DNA of 64,000 bases, from contig NZ_JARJBB010000003.1 of NCBI RefSeq assembly GCF_029269835.1, forward strand, positions 434,001-498,000, written 5' to 3'. The notes below the pieces were generated by a model. It saw only the letters and a program-made list of their open reading frames with translations, made no database searches and was not told where the DNA came from. Position numbers and translations under genes: made by a program. This document shows positions 1 to 6,636 of the stretch, in pieces (position 1 is the first letter of the stretch; each line of letters starts with the position of its first letter). This DNA is from Streptomyces tropicalis (GTDB taxonomy: Bacteria > Actinomycetota > Actinomycetes > Streptomycetales > Streptomycetaceae).

Positions 1-567
1 CCGGTATTGATAAAAAAGCCGGGCCGATTCCGCTTCCGCGCCTTTGGCGCCCCTCATTGCGCGGAGTGTGAAATGGCAAAAGGCGGGATCGGGCGGCTCC
101 GGTCGTGGCAGCGCCCCGCCGGTACCGCCCCTCGTTCCGCCGAGGGCGCCCGCCGGGTCGTGCGGAGGGAGTGCCGTGCCGGCGCGGCGGTGGTGCAGAT
201 CTCAACCATTGAACTGGCGAACGATTTTGAACACATGTCGGACATAGGGGGTTTGCATAAGAGCTCCGCTTTCCACTACCGTCCAGGGCCTCCGGACGAA
301 CTGTCCGGAGAGTCTGGACGGCGGGGTTGACGCACGACTACGCGTTCCTTCTCGTAGTACCGCTGTTCAGGCCGCTGCGGCCGGGCGCCCCACGCGCCGG
401 CCGCAGCAGAGGGAGAACCCGTCGGACGGCACCGGTGCTCGTCGTGGACGTCGCGCGAGCAACTCGGCGGCCACCCCGGGCCCGACCCTGTCGCGGCGGG
501 CGTCTCCCGACCGTCGTGCGACCGCATCCGCGGCGCACGTCCCTCACACCAGTGAAAGGAAACACCC
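1..567. other. Upstream region of the peptide operon, no gene seen
   Basis: I see no convincing gene here; the open frames have arginine-rich, low-complexity translations. The stretch 195-275 is AT-richer than its surroundings and holds two TTGAAC hexamers (209-214 and 227-232). TTGACG sits at 327-332. None has a good -10 partner, so no promoter is called. A strong inverted repeat lies at 281-319 (separate entry). The ribosome binding site of the next gene is AAGGA at about 555-559, eight bases before the ATG. Confidence 0.5.
281..319. promoter_or_regulatory. Two-step inverted repeat upstream of the peptide gene
   Basis: GTCCAG (281-286) pairs with CTGGAC (314-319), and CTCCGGAC (290-297) pairs with GTCCGGAG (303-310), with a 3/3 internal loop and a GAACT loop. 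No T-run follows on the plus strand. It could be an operator for the peptide operon, a terminator of a gene to the left of the window, or an RNA structure in a long leader. It lies about 250 bases before the peptide start. Confidence 0.45.
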
Positions 568-780
568 ATGGACATCAAGCAGCTCGAGGCCGAGACCGCG
601 GAACTGCTCCCCGGACGCGAGGCGCTGGCCCGCTTCTCCTTCAACCTGGCCAGGACGACTTCCATCTCGAAGAAGCTCGTGAACCTCAACGCCCACAACG
701 AGTCGGCGGCCGTCAACCAGTTCTCGCCGCTGGCCGTCGCGCAGTCCCAGGCCTCGCAGGCCATCAGCGTCCACCAGTAG
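568..780 (+). CDS. Small peptide, candidate RiPP-like precursor (70 aa)
   Basis: I do not recognise a named family. The first 26 or so residues are acidic and helical with the segment LLPGREALARFSF, which looks like a leader. The rest is rich in Asn, Gln, Ser and Ala with alternating small and hydrophobic residues (for example AVNQFSPLAVAQSQASQ) and has no cysteine, so lanthionine-type bridges are excluded. It has neither a signal peptide nor a double-glycine site. The ATG follows AAGGA at eight bases. The next gene is a membrane metalloprotease with an apparent RRE-like N-terminus, and the third is a secreted four-Cys protein, so processing and export of this peptide is a reasonable inference. 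No modification enzyme is visible beside it. A structural role, such as a beta-forming or amyloid-like surface peptide, is an alternative. Confidence 0.7.
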   Translation: MDIKQLEAETAELLPGREALARFSFNLARTTSISKKLVNLNAHNESAAVNQFSPLAVAQSQASQAISVHQ

Positions 781-788
781 CACGCCGA

Positions 789-821
789 CGCCGCGGGGCA
801 GCCGGAATCTGCCCCGCGGCG
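789..821 (+). terminator. Stem-loop between peptide and protease genes
   Basis: A perfect 13-bp GC stem (789-801 with 809-821) with a seven-base loop begins eight bases after the peptide stop. It has no T-run. A second inverted repeat follows at once: GCCCGCCGGG (821-830) with CCCGGCGGGC (852-861). In precursor-first operons such structures often act as partial terminators or 3' stabilisers that give excess precursor transcript; that role is inferred here. Confidence 0.6.
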
Positions 822-939
822 CCCGCCGGGCACCGTCCGCACCGGGTCGCACCCGGCGGGCGGTGCTCCCGGCTCCCCCCGGCGGTCCCTCGCAGGCGCC
901 GCATGGAGCCCGAGCGAACCCCGCGCCGTGGAGAAGACT

Positions 940-2868
940 ATGACGCCTCCCGCAGAGCACAGCACGTCCCACGCCCGGAACCAGTCCACCGCCGTCGCGG
1001 CCGACCCTCCGCCCCCGGCCGAAGGGCGGCCCGTGAGGCCGCGGGAACCGGCCACCGCACCGACGCAGGTCATGGCGTCCGAGTCCGCACCGCCCGCCGG
1101 GCCCGTCCCGCATCTCACCCACGGCCTGCGCGCCCTCGGCCAGTACCAGGGCTCCGGCTTCACCGACCGCAAGTACGTCGTCCGACGCGGCGACGGTCAG
1201 GTCCTGATGCTCTCCCGTCTGCTCTATCTCGTCGTCAGTTCCGTCGACGGCGTCCGCGACACGGAGACCATCTCCCACCGCGTCAGCGGCCGGTACGGGG
1301 AGGAGGTCACCGAGGGCGACGTCGCCTACCTCATCGACAACAGGCTCACCCCGCTCGGGGTCACGGTCCCCCTCGGAGAACCCCCGCGAACGTGTGACAA
1401 GGCCCCCACGTCCGACCTCCTGCTGGCCCTGCGCGGCCACCGGGTGATCCTCGACGAGGCCCGGGTCGCCCGTGTCGCCGCCGCGCTGAGCTGGCTGCAC
1501 CGACCGCCGGTGGTGGCGCTGGTGCTGAGCGCCACCGCGGCCGTGGACGTGTGGCTCTTCGCCGTCCACGGCGCGATGACGCCGCTGCTGCGCGTGCTGG
1601 AGCAGCCGCTCTGGATGCTCGCGGTGTTCCTGCTGACGATCCTCTCCCTCGTCTTCCACGAGTTCGGCCACGCCTCCGCCTGCCGGTACAGCGGTGCGGT
1701 CCCGGGGAAGATCGGGTGCGGCATCTACCTGATCTGGCCCGCGCTGTACACCGACGTCACGGACGTGTACCGGATCGGCCGGCGCGGCCGGCTGCGCACC
1801 GGTTTCGGCGGTGTCTACTTCAACGCCGTCTTCATGCTGGCGCTCACCGCCGGCTACCTGCTCACCGGGCAGCCGTTCTTCCTGGCCTCCGTCTACCTCG
1901 CGCACTTCGAGGTCCTGGAACAACTGATGCCCGCGCTCCGGCTCGACGGCTACTACATCCTCGGCGACCTGGCCGGCGTGCCCGACCTGTTCGGCAAGGT
2001 GAAGCCGATCCTGATGAGCCTGGTTCCCGGGCGCAGGCCCGCCGAGGCGGCCGGTCTGAAGCGCTCCGCACGCGTCGTCGTCGCCTCCTGGGTCCTGACG
2101 ATGATCCCGCTGCTCCTCGCCGAGACGTGCTACGCGCTGTGGAACCTCCCCCGGCTGGCCACGACCGCGTTCCGCAGCCTCGCCGAACAACTGGCCGGAA
2201 CCGTCCAGGCCTTCGGGGAGGGGCACCCGGCCGCGGGCACCGTCGGCGTCGTCGGCGCCCTCATGCTCGCCTGCCCCATGGCCGGCGGCTCCTACCTCGC
2301 GGGACGGGTGCTGGTGCGGCTCGCCGGGGCCGCGGTCCGGACGACCCGGGGCAGACCCGCCCTGCGTCTGTCCGTCGCCGCCGCGGTCTGCGGCGCCGCC
2401 TGTGTCCTGGGCACCGCCTGGTGGCAGGGCATGACACCGGCGCCGCTTCCCCCCGCGGCGCCCGTGACTCCCCTCCTGCAGCCCGGCGTTCCCCGCGTCC
2501 GGGCCGCCGAGGACCCGCCCGCCGGCCTGCCGGGGAGCCACCCGGTGGCACGGCCCTCCGGTGCCCCGGATCCCACGGGGCGCACCACCGGCCACGGCAC
2601 GGGGGGAACCGGCCGTACGGCCGTCCCCTCTCCGTCGCCCACGCCCGCCGGGCCGCCCACGCCCACGCCGGCGCAGGCGTCCCCGCGCACGAGCTCCACG
2701 GCTCCCGCGCCGCCCACGGCCCGTGAGTCCGCCACGGCCACCCCGCCCGTACCCGGCACCTCGCCCGGGGCGTCGGCCTCCGTGCCGCCGTCCCCCTCCG
2801 CGACGGTCCCCGCGTCCCCGTCCCCGCCGCTGACCGCGCTCCCGTCGCCGAGCCCCAGCACATCCTGA
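940..2868 (+). CDS. M50-family membrane zinc metalloprotease with PqqD/RRE-like N-terminal segment
   Basis: This is a predicted site-2-type intramembrane or membrane-embedded zinc protease of 642 aa. A disordered Pro-rich start is followed at about residues 65-140 by a region with an alternating strand-helix pattern resembling PqqD-like/RRE peptide-binding domains. Then come several membrane segments with the zinc motif HEFGH (residues 240-244) and the third ligand in LRLDGYY (Asp336). The last 125 or so residues are a Pro/Ser/Thr-rich tail, probably outside the membrane. The ATG at 940 is preferred over GTG 928 because GGAG at 930-933 lies six bases before it. It resembles proteins annotated as putative peptide zinc metalloprotease. 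Its substrate is probably the 70-aa peptide encoded just upstream. The RRE call rests on pattern only. Confidence 0.75.
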   Translation: MTPPAEHSTSHARNQSTAVAADPPPPAEGRPVRPREPATAPTQVMASESAPPAGPVPHLTHGLRALGQYQGSGFTDRKYVVRRGDGQVLMLSRLLYLVVSSVDGVRDTETISHRVSGRYGEEVTEGDVAYLIDNRLTPLGVTVPLGEPPRTCDKAPTSDLLLALRGHRVILDEARVARVAAALSWLHRPPVVALVLSATAAVDVWLFAVHGAMTPLLRVLEQPLWMLAVFLLTILSLVFHEFGHASACRYSGAVPGKIGCGIYLIWPALYTDVTDVYRIGRRGRLRTGFGGVYFNAVFMLALTAGYLLTGQPFFLASVYLAHFEVLEQLMPALRLDGYYILGDLAGVPDLFGKVKPILMSLVPGRRPAEAAGLKRSARVVVASWVLTMIPLLLAETCYALWNLPRLATTAFRSLAEQLAGTVQAFGEGHPAAGTVGVVGALMLACPMAGGSYLAGRVLVRLAGAAVRTTRGRPALRLSVAAAVCGAACVLGTAWWQGMTPAPLPPAAPVTPLLQPGVPRVRAAEDPPAGLPGSHPVARPSGAPDPTGRTTGHGTGGTGRTAVPSPSPTPAGPPTPTPAQASPRTSSTAPAPPTARESATATPPVPGTSPGASASVPPSPSATVPASPSPPLTALPSPSPSTS

Positions 2869-2900
2869 CCCCGACCCGCCCACCACTTCAGGAGAGGCAG

Positions 2901-3581
2901 ATGAACCACCGCAAGCCCCGCACGAGCACCGTCGCCAGGACCGCCGTGAGCATCAGCATGGCCGCCGGCGCCGGTCTGGTCATGACCACGACCATGGCCT
3001 CGGCCGCCACCGGCCCCGGCATCTCCCACGACGTCGCCACCGCTGTGGACCTCGCCCACAGCCGCGCCGACCGGGTCCATCTGAGCCAGTTCGACGAGAC
3101 GTTCAGAATCCACGAGTACGGCCCGTCCATCGCCGTGACGGCGAACAACCGGGCCACGGCCGAGTCGGTCGGATGCTCTCCGCTGGCGCCGTGCCGGTCC
3201 GTCGCCCTGTCGTTCCAGATCGTCACCACCTCCGGCCGCAACGCGCGGCTGATCAACGCCACGAACATCGGCCGTTCGGTGAACGAGCACTGCCCCGAGT
3301 GCCAGACCTTCGCCGGCGCCTACCAGTTCGTCGTCGCCACACCGCGCGCCTTCACCCTCGGCGGGAGCGCCCGGAGCGAACTCGCGGGGCTGGCCCGCCG
3401 CGCAGCGGCCCTGCGCTCCTCGACGCTGCCGGTCTCCCGGATCCGGCAGTCCGCCGACGACATCGCCCGTCAGATCAAGGCCGTTCTCGACCGGGAGGCC
3501 GCACGGGCTCCCCGGGGCGGCGGAAGCGACCCCGGCGCCGACTTCGACCCCACGGTGACGATGCACCGCCACGTGGTCTAG
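2901..3581 (+). CDS. Secreted four-cysteine protein of the peptide/protease unit
   Basis: A signal peptide covers about residues 1-37 (basic start, hydrophobic core, AxA-type site near MASAATG). The mature part has four cysteines as a CX5C pair (GCSPLAPCRSVAL) and a CX2C pair (HCPEC), likely two disulfides, next to beta-rich segments such as SFQIVT and YQFVVAT. I recall this CRSVALSFQIV/AYQFV pattern from secreted proteins encoded next to similar metalloproteases, but know no function. The ATG has AGGAGAGG just upstream, 32 bases after the protease stop, so the three genes look like one operon ended by the 3595-3624 hairpin. A role as extracellular partner, carrier or immunity factor for the peptide is speculation. 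Confidence 0.65.
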   Translation: MNHRKPRTSTVARTAVSISMAAGAGLVMTTTMASAATGPGISHDVATAVDLAHSRADRVHLSQFDETFRIHEYGPSIAVTANNRATAESVGCSPLAPCRSVALSFQIVTTSGRNARLINATNIGRSVNEHCPECQTFAGAYQFVVATPRAFTLGGSARSELAGLARRAAALRSSTLPVSRIRQSADDIARQIKAVLDREAARAPRGGGSDPGADFDPTVTMHRHVV

Positions 3582-3594
3582 GACCTGTCGTCGA

Positions 3595-3624
3595 ACTCCC
3601 GCCCGCCCTGGGGCGGGCGGGAGT
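3595..3624 (+). terminator. Terminator of the peptide operon
   Basis: A perfect 13-bp GC stem (3595-3607 with 3612-3624, loop CTGG) begins 13 bases after the stop of the secreted protein gene. It is followed by a further perfect 30-bp palindrome at 3660-3689. Both are strong RNA hairpins and close the three-gene unit. Confidence 0.75.
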
Positions 3625-3659
3625 CCGGCCACAGGCCCTGGAACCGGGGCAGACCGAGC

Positions 3660-3689
3660 CCGGTGCCGGACCGGCCGGTCCGGCACCGG
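3660..3689. repeat. Perfect 30-bp palindrome
   Basis: Thirteen bases on each side of GGCC are perfectly complementary, so the whole 30 bp is self-complementary. It lies between the peptide operon and the transposase-like pair. It may be a second terminator hairpin or a regulatory site for the gene starting at 3775. I found no matching copy after the pair, so it is not evidently an insertion-sequence end. Confidence 0.5.
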
Positions 3690-3774
3690 GCGGCCGCGTC
3701 CGGCCGTGGCGGTCGCGTCCCCACGGACGCCCCCGAGCCCCCACGACACCGCACGACCTGGAAGGTCCGAGACC

Positions 3775-4032
3775 GTGACCACCCCGCACCCCGCAGCATC
3801 GCGCACCCGTGTTCTGGAACTCCTCAGCGAAGGACACCCGGCAGGAGAGGTGGCGCGCATGCTGGATATTCCGCCCAGCACCGTCTACCGCTGGCGCCGC
3901 ACCCTCGTCGCCCCGTCGAGCCTGCCCCTGGCGCGCGGCCGCATTCAGGAACTCGAGGCCGAACTCCTGCTGTGCCGCCGGACGATCGACGCCCTGAACG
4001 ACGTGATGCCCCCAAAAGGCGTTACGAGGTGA
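3775..4032 (+). CDS. IS3-type OrfA-like helix-turn-helix protein
   Basis: An 85-aa protein with a helix-turn-helix (EVARMLDIPPSTVYRWRRTL) followed by a short leucine-containing helix (IQELEAELLLCRRTIDALN). This is the layout of IS3-family OrfA proteins, in which HTH and leucine zipper bind the element ends. The GTG at 3775 is preferred because GAAGG lies nine bases upstream; longer upstream starts only add Pro-rich residues. The stop overlaps the OrfB start as GTGA, and a -1 frameshift heptamer is at 4011-4017, so both separate proteins and an OrfAB fusion are possible. No terminal inverted repeats or target duplication were found, so a fixed, domesticated copy is likely. Confidence 0.65.
   Translation: MTTPHPAASRTRVLELLSEGHPAGEVARMLDIPPSTVYRWRRTLVAPSSLPLARGRIQELEAELLLCRRTIDALNDVMPPKGVTR
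4011..4017 (+). promoter_or_regulatory. Candidate -1 ribosomal frameshift site
   Basis: In the OrfA frame the mRNA reads C CCA AAA, a perfect X XXY YYZ heptamer, five codons before the OrfA stop. A -1 slip joins OrfA directly to the OrfB frame, giving ..PKRRYEVIARV... IS3 elements commonly make their transposase this way. In this GC-rich context the A4 run stands out. Use of the site is inferred. Confidence 0.5.
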
Positions 4033-4796
4033 TCGCGCGTGTGGTGGAGCAGGGATTTCCCGCGCGCAGGGTCGCCGCTCTCCTGAACGTTTCCGAATCC
4101 GGTTACTACGCGTGGCGCGAACGCCCCGTCTCGGACCGGGACATGCGGCACGTCTGGCTGACCCGGCTGATCATCGACATCCACCGGCAATCCGGCTCCG
4201 CCTACGGCTATCGGCGCATCCGCCAGGAACTCGACCACCGTTTCGGGATCAGAGTCAGCCACGGGACGGTCGAACGCCTCATGCGGCGGGCGGGAATCCG
4301 CGGGGCGCGAGGACGCCTGCGGGCCGCGCCCGGCGGCGTCCGGCGCGCCGCGCCCGGCGCCGGGTGGGTCCTGGACACCTTCGCATGCCGCACGCGGGAC
4401 GGCGACCTGTGCACGGCGGTCGTCCTCGACACCGCCGGACGGCGCCTGCTCGGCTGGAGCAGTGCCGCCGCGCCGGACCCCGGCCTCCTCGCGCGGGCTC
4501 TTCGGACGGCGCTCAACCGGCACGGCGACGTCCCCGCCCGGACGCCGGGCGACCCGGGCTTCAGCTGCGCCTTCACCGAGCGGGCGGTGCGCTCCGGCGG
4601 CGCGCCGCCCGGCGCGGCCGTGGGCGACTGGTACGACCACGCGGTGGCCGAGGCCTTCTGGGAGCACGTGCACCGTGCGCTCGCGGCGCTGTGGACCTCT
4701 CCCGGCCTCCCCCCGCTGGGCCCGGAACTGTCCAGGGTCCTGAACCGCCTGGCCCAGCAGGGGCACGCGGTCCACGGACCGGACCTCACCCTCTAG
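4029..4796 (+). CDS. IS3-type OrfB-like DDE integrase-fold protein
   Basis: A 255-aa protein with an N-terminal HTH_21-like region (GSAYGYRRIRQELDHRF, then VSHGTVERLMRRAGI) and an integrase core. The three acidic residues seem kept: Asp in GWVLDTF, Asp in GDPGFSCAFT where active elements have HSDxGxQY, and Glu in YDHAVAEAFWE. The second motif is degraded, so activity is doubtful. GTG 4029 overlaps the OrfA stop; a frameshift fusion would start further upstream. The small gene at 4809 follows after only 12 bases, unusual for a mobile element. It may be an old insertion now kept as a host gene. Confidence 0.65.
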   Translation: MIARVVEQGFPARRVAALLNVSESGYYAWRERPVSDRDMRHVWLTRLIIDIHRQSGSAYGYRRIRQELDHRFGIRVSHGTVERLMRRAGIRGARGRLRAAPGGVRRAAPGAGWVLDTFACRTRDGDLCTAVVLDTAGRRLLGWSSAAAPDPGLLARALRTALNRHGDVPARTPGDPGFSCAFTERAVRSGGAPPGAAVGDWYDHAVAEAFWEHVHRALAALWTSPGLPPLGPELSRVLNRLAQQGHAVHGPDLTL

Positions 4797-4808
4797 AACG
4801 GCGGACAC

Positions 4809-5051
4809 ATGGACCTCACCCCACCCCTGCCCCTGCCCCTGCCCGCAGGCCCCCGGTCGCGCGCGGCCCGGGGCCTGTCCGCGCCCCAGGCGCACCGGAT
4901 GCTGCTCTACTGCGCCCTGGAGGGTGCGGGTGTCCCGCTCGACGTCGGCGACGTCCAGGCGGTCTTCGACGTGGCCGAGCTGGACTACGTCACCGTCCAG
5001 GCCGTCATCGCCTGGATCGCCTCGGCGGGCACGTCCGGCTTCGTGCGATGA
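4809..5051 (+). CDS. Small hypothetical protein (80 aa)
   Basis: Not recognised. A repetitive PLPLPLP start is followed by a compact helical part (SAPQAHRMLLYCALEGAG, then DYVTVQAVIAWIASAG). The segment resembling VQAVIxW is one I associate loosely with other small Streptomyces proteins. The start is 12 bases after the OrfB stop and has only a weak purine-rich site, so translation may depend on the gene before it. Confidence 0.5.
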   Translation: MDLTPPLPLPLPAGPRSRAARGLSAPQAHRMLLYCALEGAGVPLDVGDVQAVFDVAELDYVTVQAVIAWIASAGTSGFVR

Positions 5052-5108
5052 CCGACCGGGACGCCGTCCCGCGCGGCCGGCCCCGGAAGGGCCGTCGTCC
5101 CGGGGAGG

Positions 5109-5492
5109 TCAGCCCTGGTCGGCCCCGTGCCCGTCCGCCTCGAGCAGCGACTCCACCAGGACGGCCACGTGCCGCCGGTCCTTCGGGCTCAGCCTGTGCA
5201 CACTCGCGATGAGGATCTCCACCTCGGGATCCGTGATCTCGGGCGAGTCCTCGAAGTAGAGGTTGACCCCCGCCGCCTCCGCGGCGGCCCGCTGCACCGG
5301 AGCCACCGGTATGCCCAGCCCCTTGGCGAGGCCCTCCAGGGTCGTCTGCTGCGGCACCTGGGCCAGCCGGACCGACGTGGCCAGATGATGCACCGTCGAA
5401 CGTGAGATGCCGCCACGGCGCGCCACGTCGTTGTAGGACCAGCCGTTCTGGTCCAGCCTGCGCTTGATCATTTCCTGCAGTGTGTTGGGCAC
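5109..5492 (-). CDS. XRE-family helix-turn-helix regulator
   Basis: A 127-aa DNA-binding protein. The HTH lies near the start (NGWSYNDVARRGGISRSTVHHLAT), followed by a typical XRE continuation (LEGLAKGLGIPVAPVQRAAAEA) and a C-terminal helix pair around LSPKDRRHVAVLVESLLEA that may mediate dimerisation. GTG 5492 is chosen because AGGAAG lies eight bases upstream; longer starts add poorly conserved residues. The gene is read away from the 5941 gene across a 448-base gap. Its target is unknown. Confidence 0.8.
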   Translation of the reverse strand: MPNTLQEMIKRRLDQNGWSYNDVARRGGISRSTVHHLATSVRLAQVPQQTTLEGLAKGLGIPVAPVQRAAAEAAGVNLYFEDSPEITDPEVEILIASVHRLSPKDRRHVAVLVESLLEADGHGADQG

Positions 5493-5940
5493 CGCCGCTT
5501 CTTCCTGTCGGGGGAGTGGCAGCCTGTCAATGAGTCTAACGGCCCCATACAGGGGGCGTTCCGCATGTTCTTCCATTCGCCCTGTTCCGCCACCCTGACC
5601 TGGGCGCCCGGGTCGCCCGCGGAGCCCTGCGGCCGAGGAGACGGGGGCGGTGCGACGGCCGCCACGGGCACCACCACCTGCCGCACGCGGCCGGCCGCGG
5701 ACGCAGCGGTGCCCGCCTCCTTCAGTGGAGGATCGGGTGCGTCCGCCTTTGGGGCCGCTATTCCGCCGCGCCGTGCGAGGGAATTGATTCTTCTCGCGCG
5801 GCATCTTTATGCCACTTCTTCGAGGGCTCCCCGGTTCAATTCTTGCGATTACTTCCGATGTCGTTCGCGGGGTTCCTGGGCGGATGTTCCCGCTGGTACC
5901 TTTCTGCCGATTCGATGGCGTACATTCCGTGGAGAAGTCG
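5493..5940. other. Divergent intergenic region, promoters likely
   Basis: This gap separates the XRE gene (minus) from the 5941 gene (plus). The part from about 5770 to 5930 is AT-richer than surrounding DNA, as expected for promoters. GGAG at 5931-5934 serves the 5941 ATG. An open frame across 5565-5960 has low-complexity translation and is not called. No repeat or RNA gene was seen. Confidence 0.5.
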
Positions 5941-6423
5941 ATGGTCTTTCCTGCCGTTGAACTGGCTTGCTGGCTGGCCCGATCGGCCGGTGATCCGGAA
6001 AGAGTGTTCAATGAATGGCGTCGTCAGCAGCAGGGCCTGGCCCTGCTTCCGGCCGGAGTCGCCTGGGACGCGGTCAAGCTCGACGAGGAGCGGGCCGACC
6101 GGATCCACCGCTCGCTGCTGCGCCGCGGGTGCCCGGTCGGGGTCACGCTGCGGGACAGCTGGTACCGGACCGTCTACTTCCTCGTGCCGCCGGACGTGCC
6201 CGGCCTCCCCTGCCCTCCCGTCCCGCACGCCGTCACGTCCGGCGGCTGGCTCGCCGCACCGGACCCGCGCAGTCCCCACCCGCACATGGCCTGGACCGCC
6301 GCCGGCGGGCAGGAGCGGCTGACGTCCCGCAGGGGTCTGCTCCAGGCGCTGACGGAGGCCGGGGAGTCCGGGGCGCCGCCCTCCCGCCACGACCCGCGCG
6401 TGCGGAGTTCCGGGACGCCCTGA
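5941..6423 (+). CDS. Conserved hypothetical protein (160 aa)
   Basis: Not assigned to a named family. The first half is helical (AVELACWLARSAGDPERVFNEW). The second part, with WDAVKLDEERADRIHRSLL, then YRTVYFLVPPD and a later HMAWTAAG, resembles small Streptomyces proteins in which a WDAV..FLVPP pattern recurs; I recall no function for them. The tail is disordered. ATG 5941 has GGAG six bases upstream. It is divergent from the XRE gene, a possible regulator. Confidence 0.55.
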   Translation: MVFPAVELACWLARSAGDPERVFNEWRRQQQGLALLPAGVAWDAVKLDEERADRIHRSLLRRGCPVGVTLRDSWYRTVYFLVPPDVPGLPCPPVPHAVTSGGWLAAPDPRSPHPHMAWTAAGGQERLTSRRGLLQALTEAGESGAPPSRHDPRVRSSGTP

Positions 6424-6636
6424 GGGACCGCCCCGCACGCACTCGGCGCCGGGAACCGCCGCCGGAGGCCGCGGTGGGGTCCGCCCGCACCGCCGGAGGA
6501 CGGGGCCATGACAGGTGCCCTCCATGGGCAGGATGCTTCGCGTGCGACCGGAGGCCCCCTCCGGAGCCGTCCCGAGCGTCGGACCGAAGCGCCCGCCCCC
6601 ACCGGCCGGAGCGCTCCAGCAGCGAGGTGAGAGAGC

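Noticed and set aside
327-360. TTGACG/TAGTAC promoter for the peptide operon
   Set aside because: Spacer of 22 bases is too long, and no better -10 is visible.
544-2886. 780-aa open frame on the minus strand across the peptide and M50 genes
   Set aside because: Arg/Gly-rich shadow frame with no domain; the plus strand has clear motifs and ribosome sites.
568-3581. Daptide or epipeptide gene cluster
   Set aside because: No aminotransferase, decarboxylase, methyltransferase or radical SAM gene is present, and the peptide does not end in the expected residues.
3595-4800. Complete mobile insertion sequence
   Set aside because: No terminal inverted repeats or target duplication found; palindromes near 3600-3690 have no matching copy after OrfB.
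5565-5960. 131-aa plus-strand frame in the XRE intergenic region
   Set aside because: Low-complexity translation, no ribosome site and overlap with the better supported gene at 5941.
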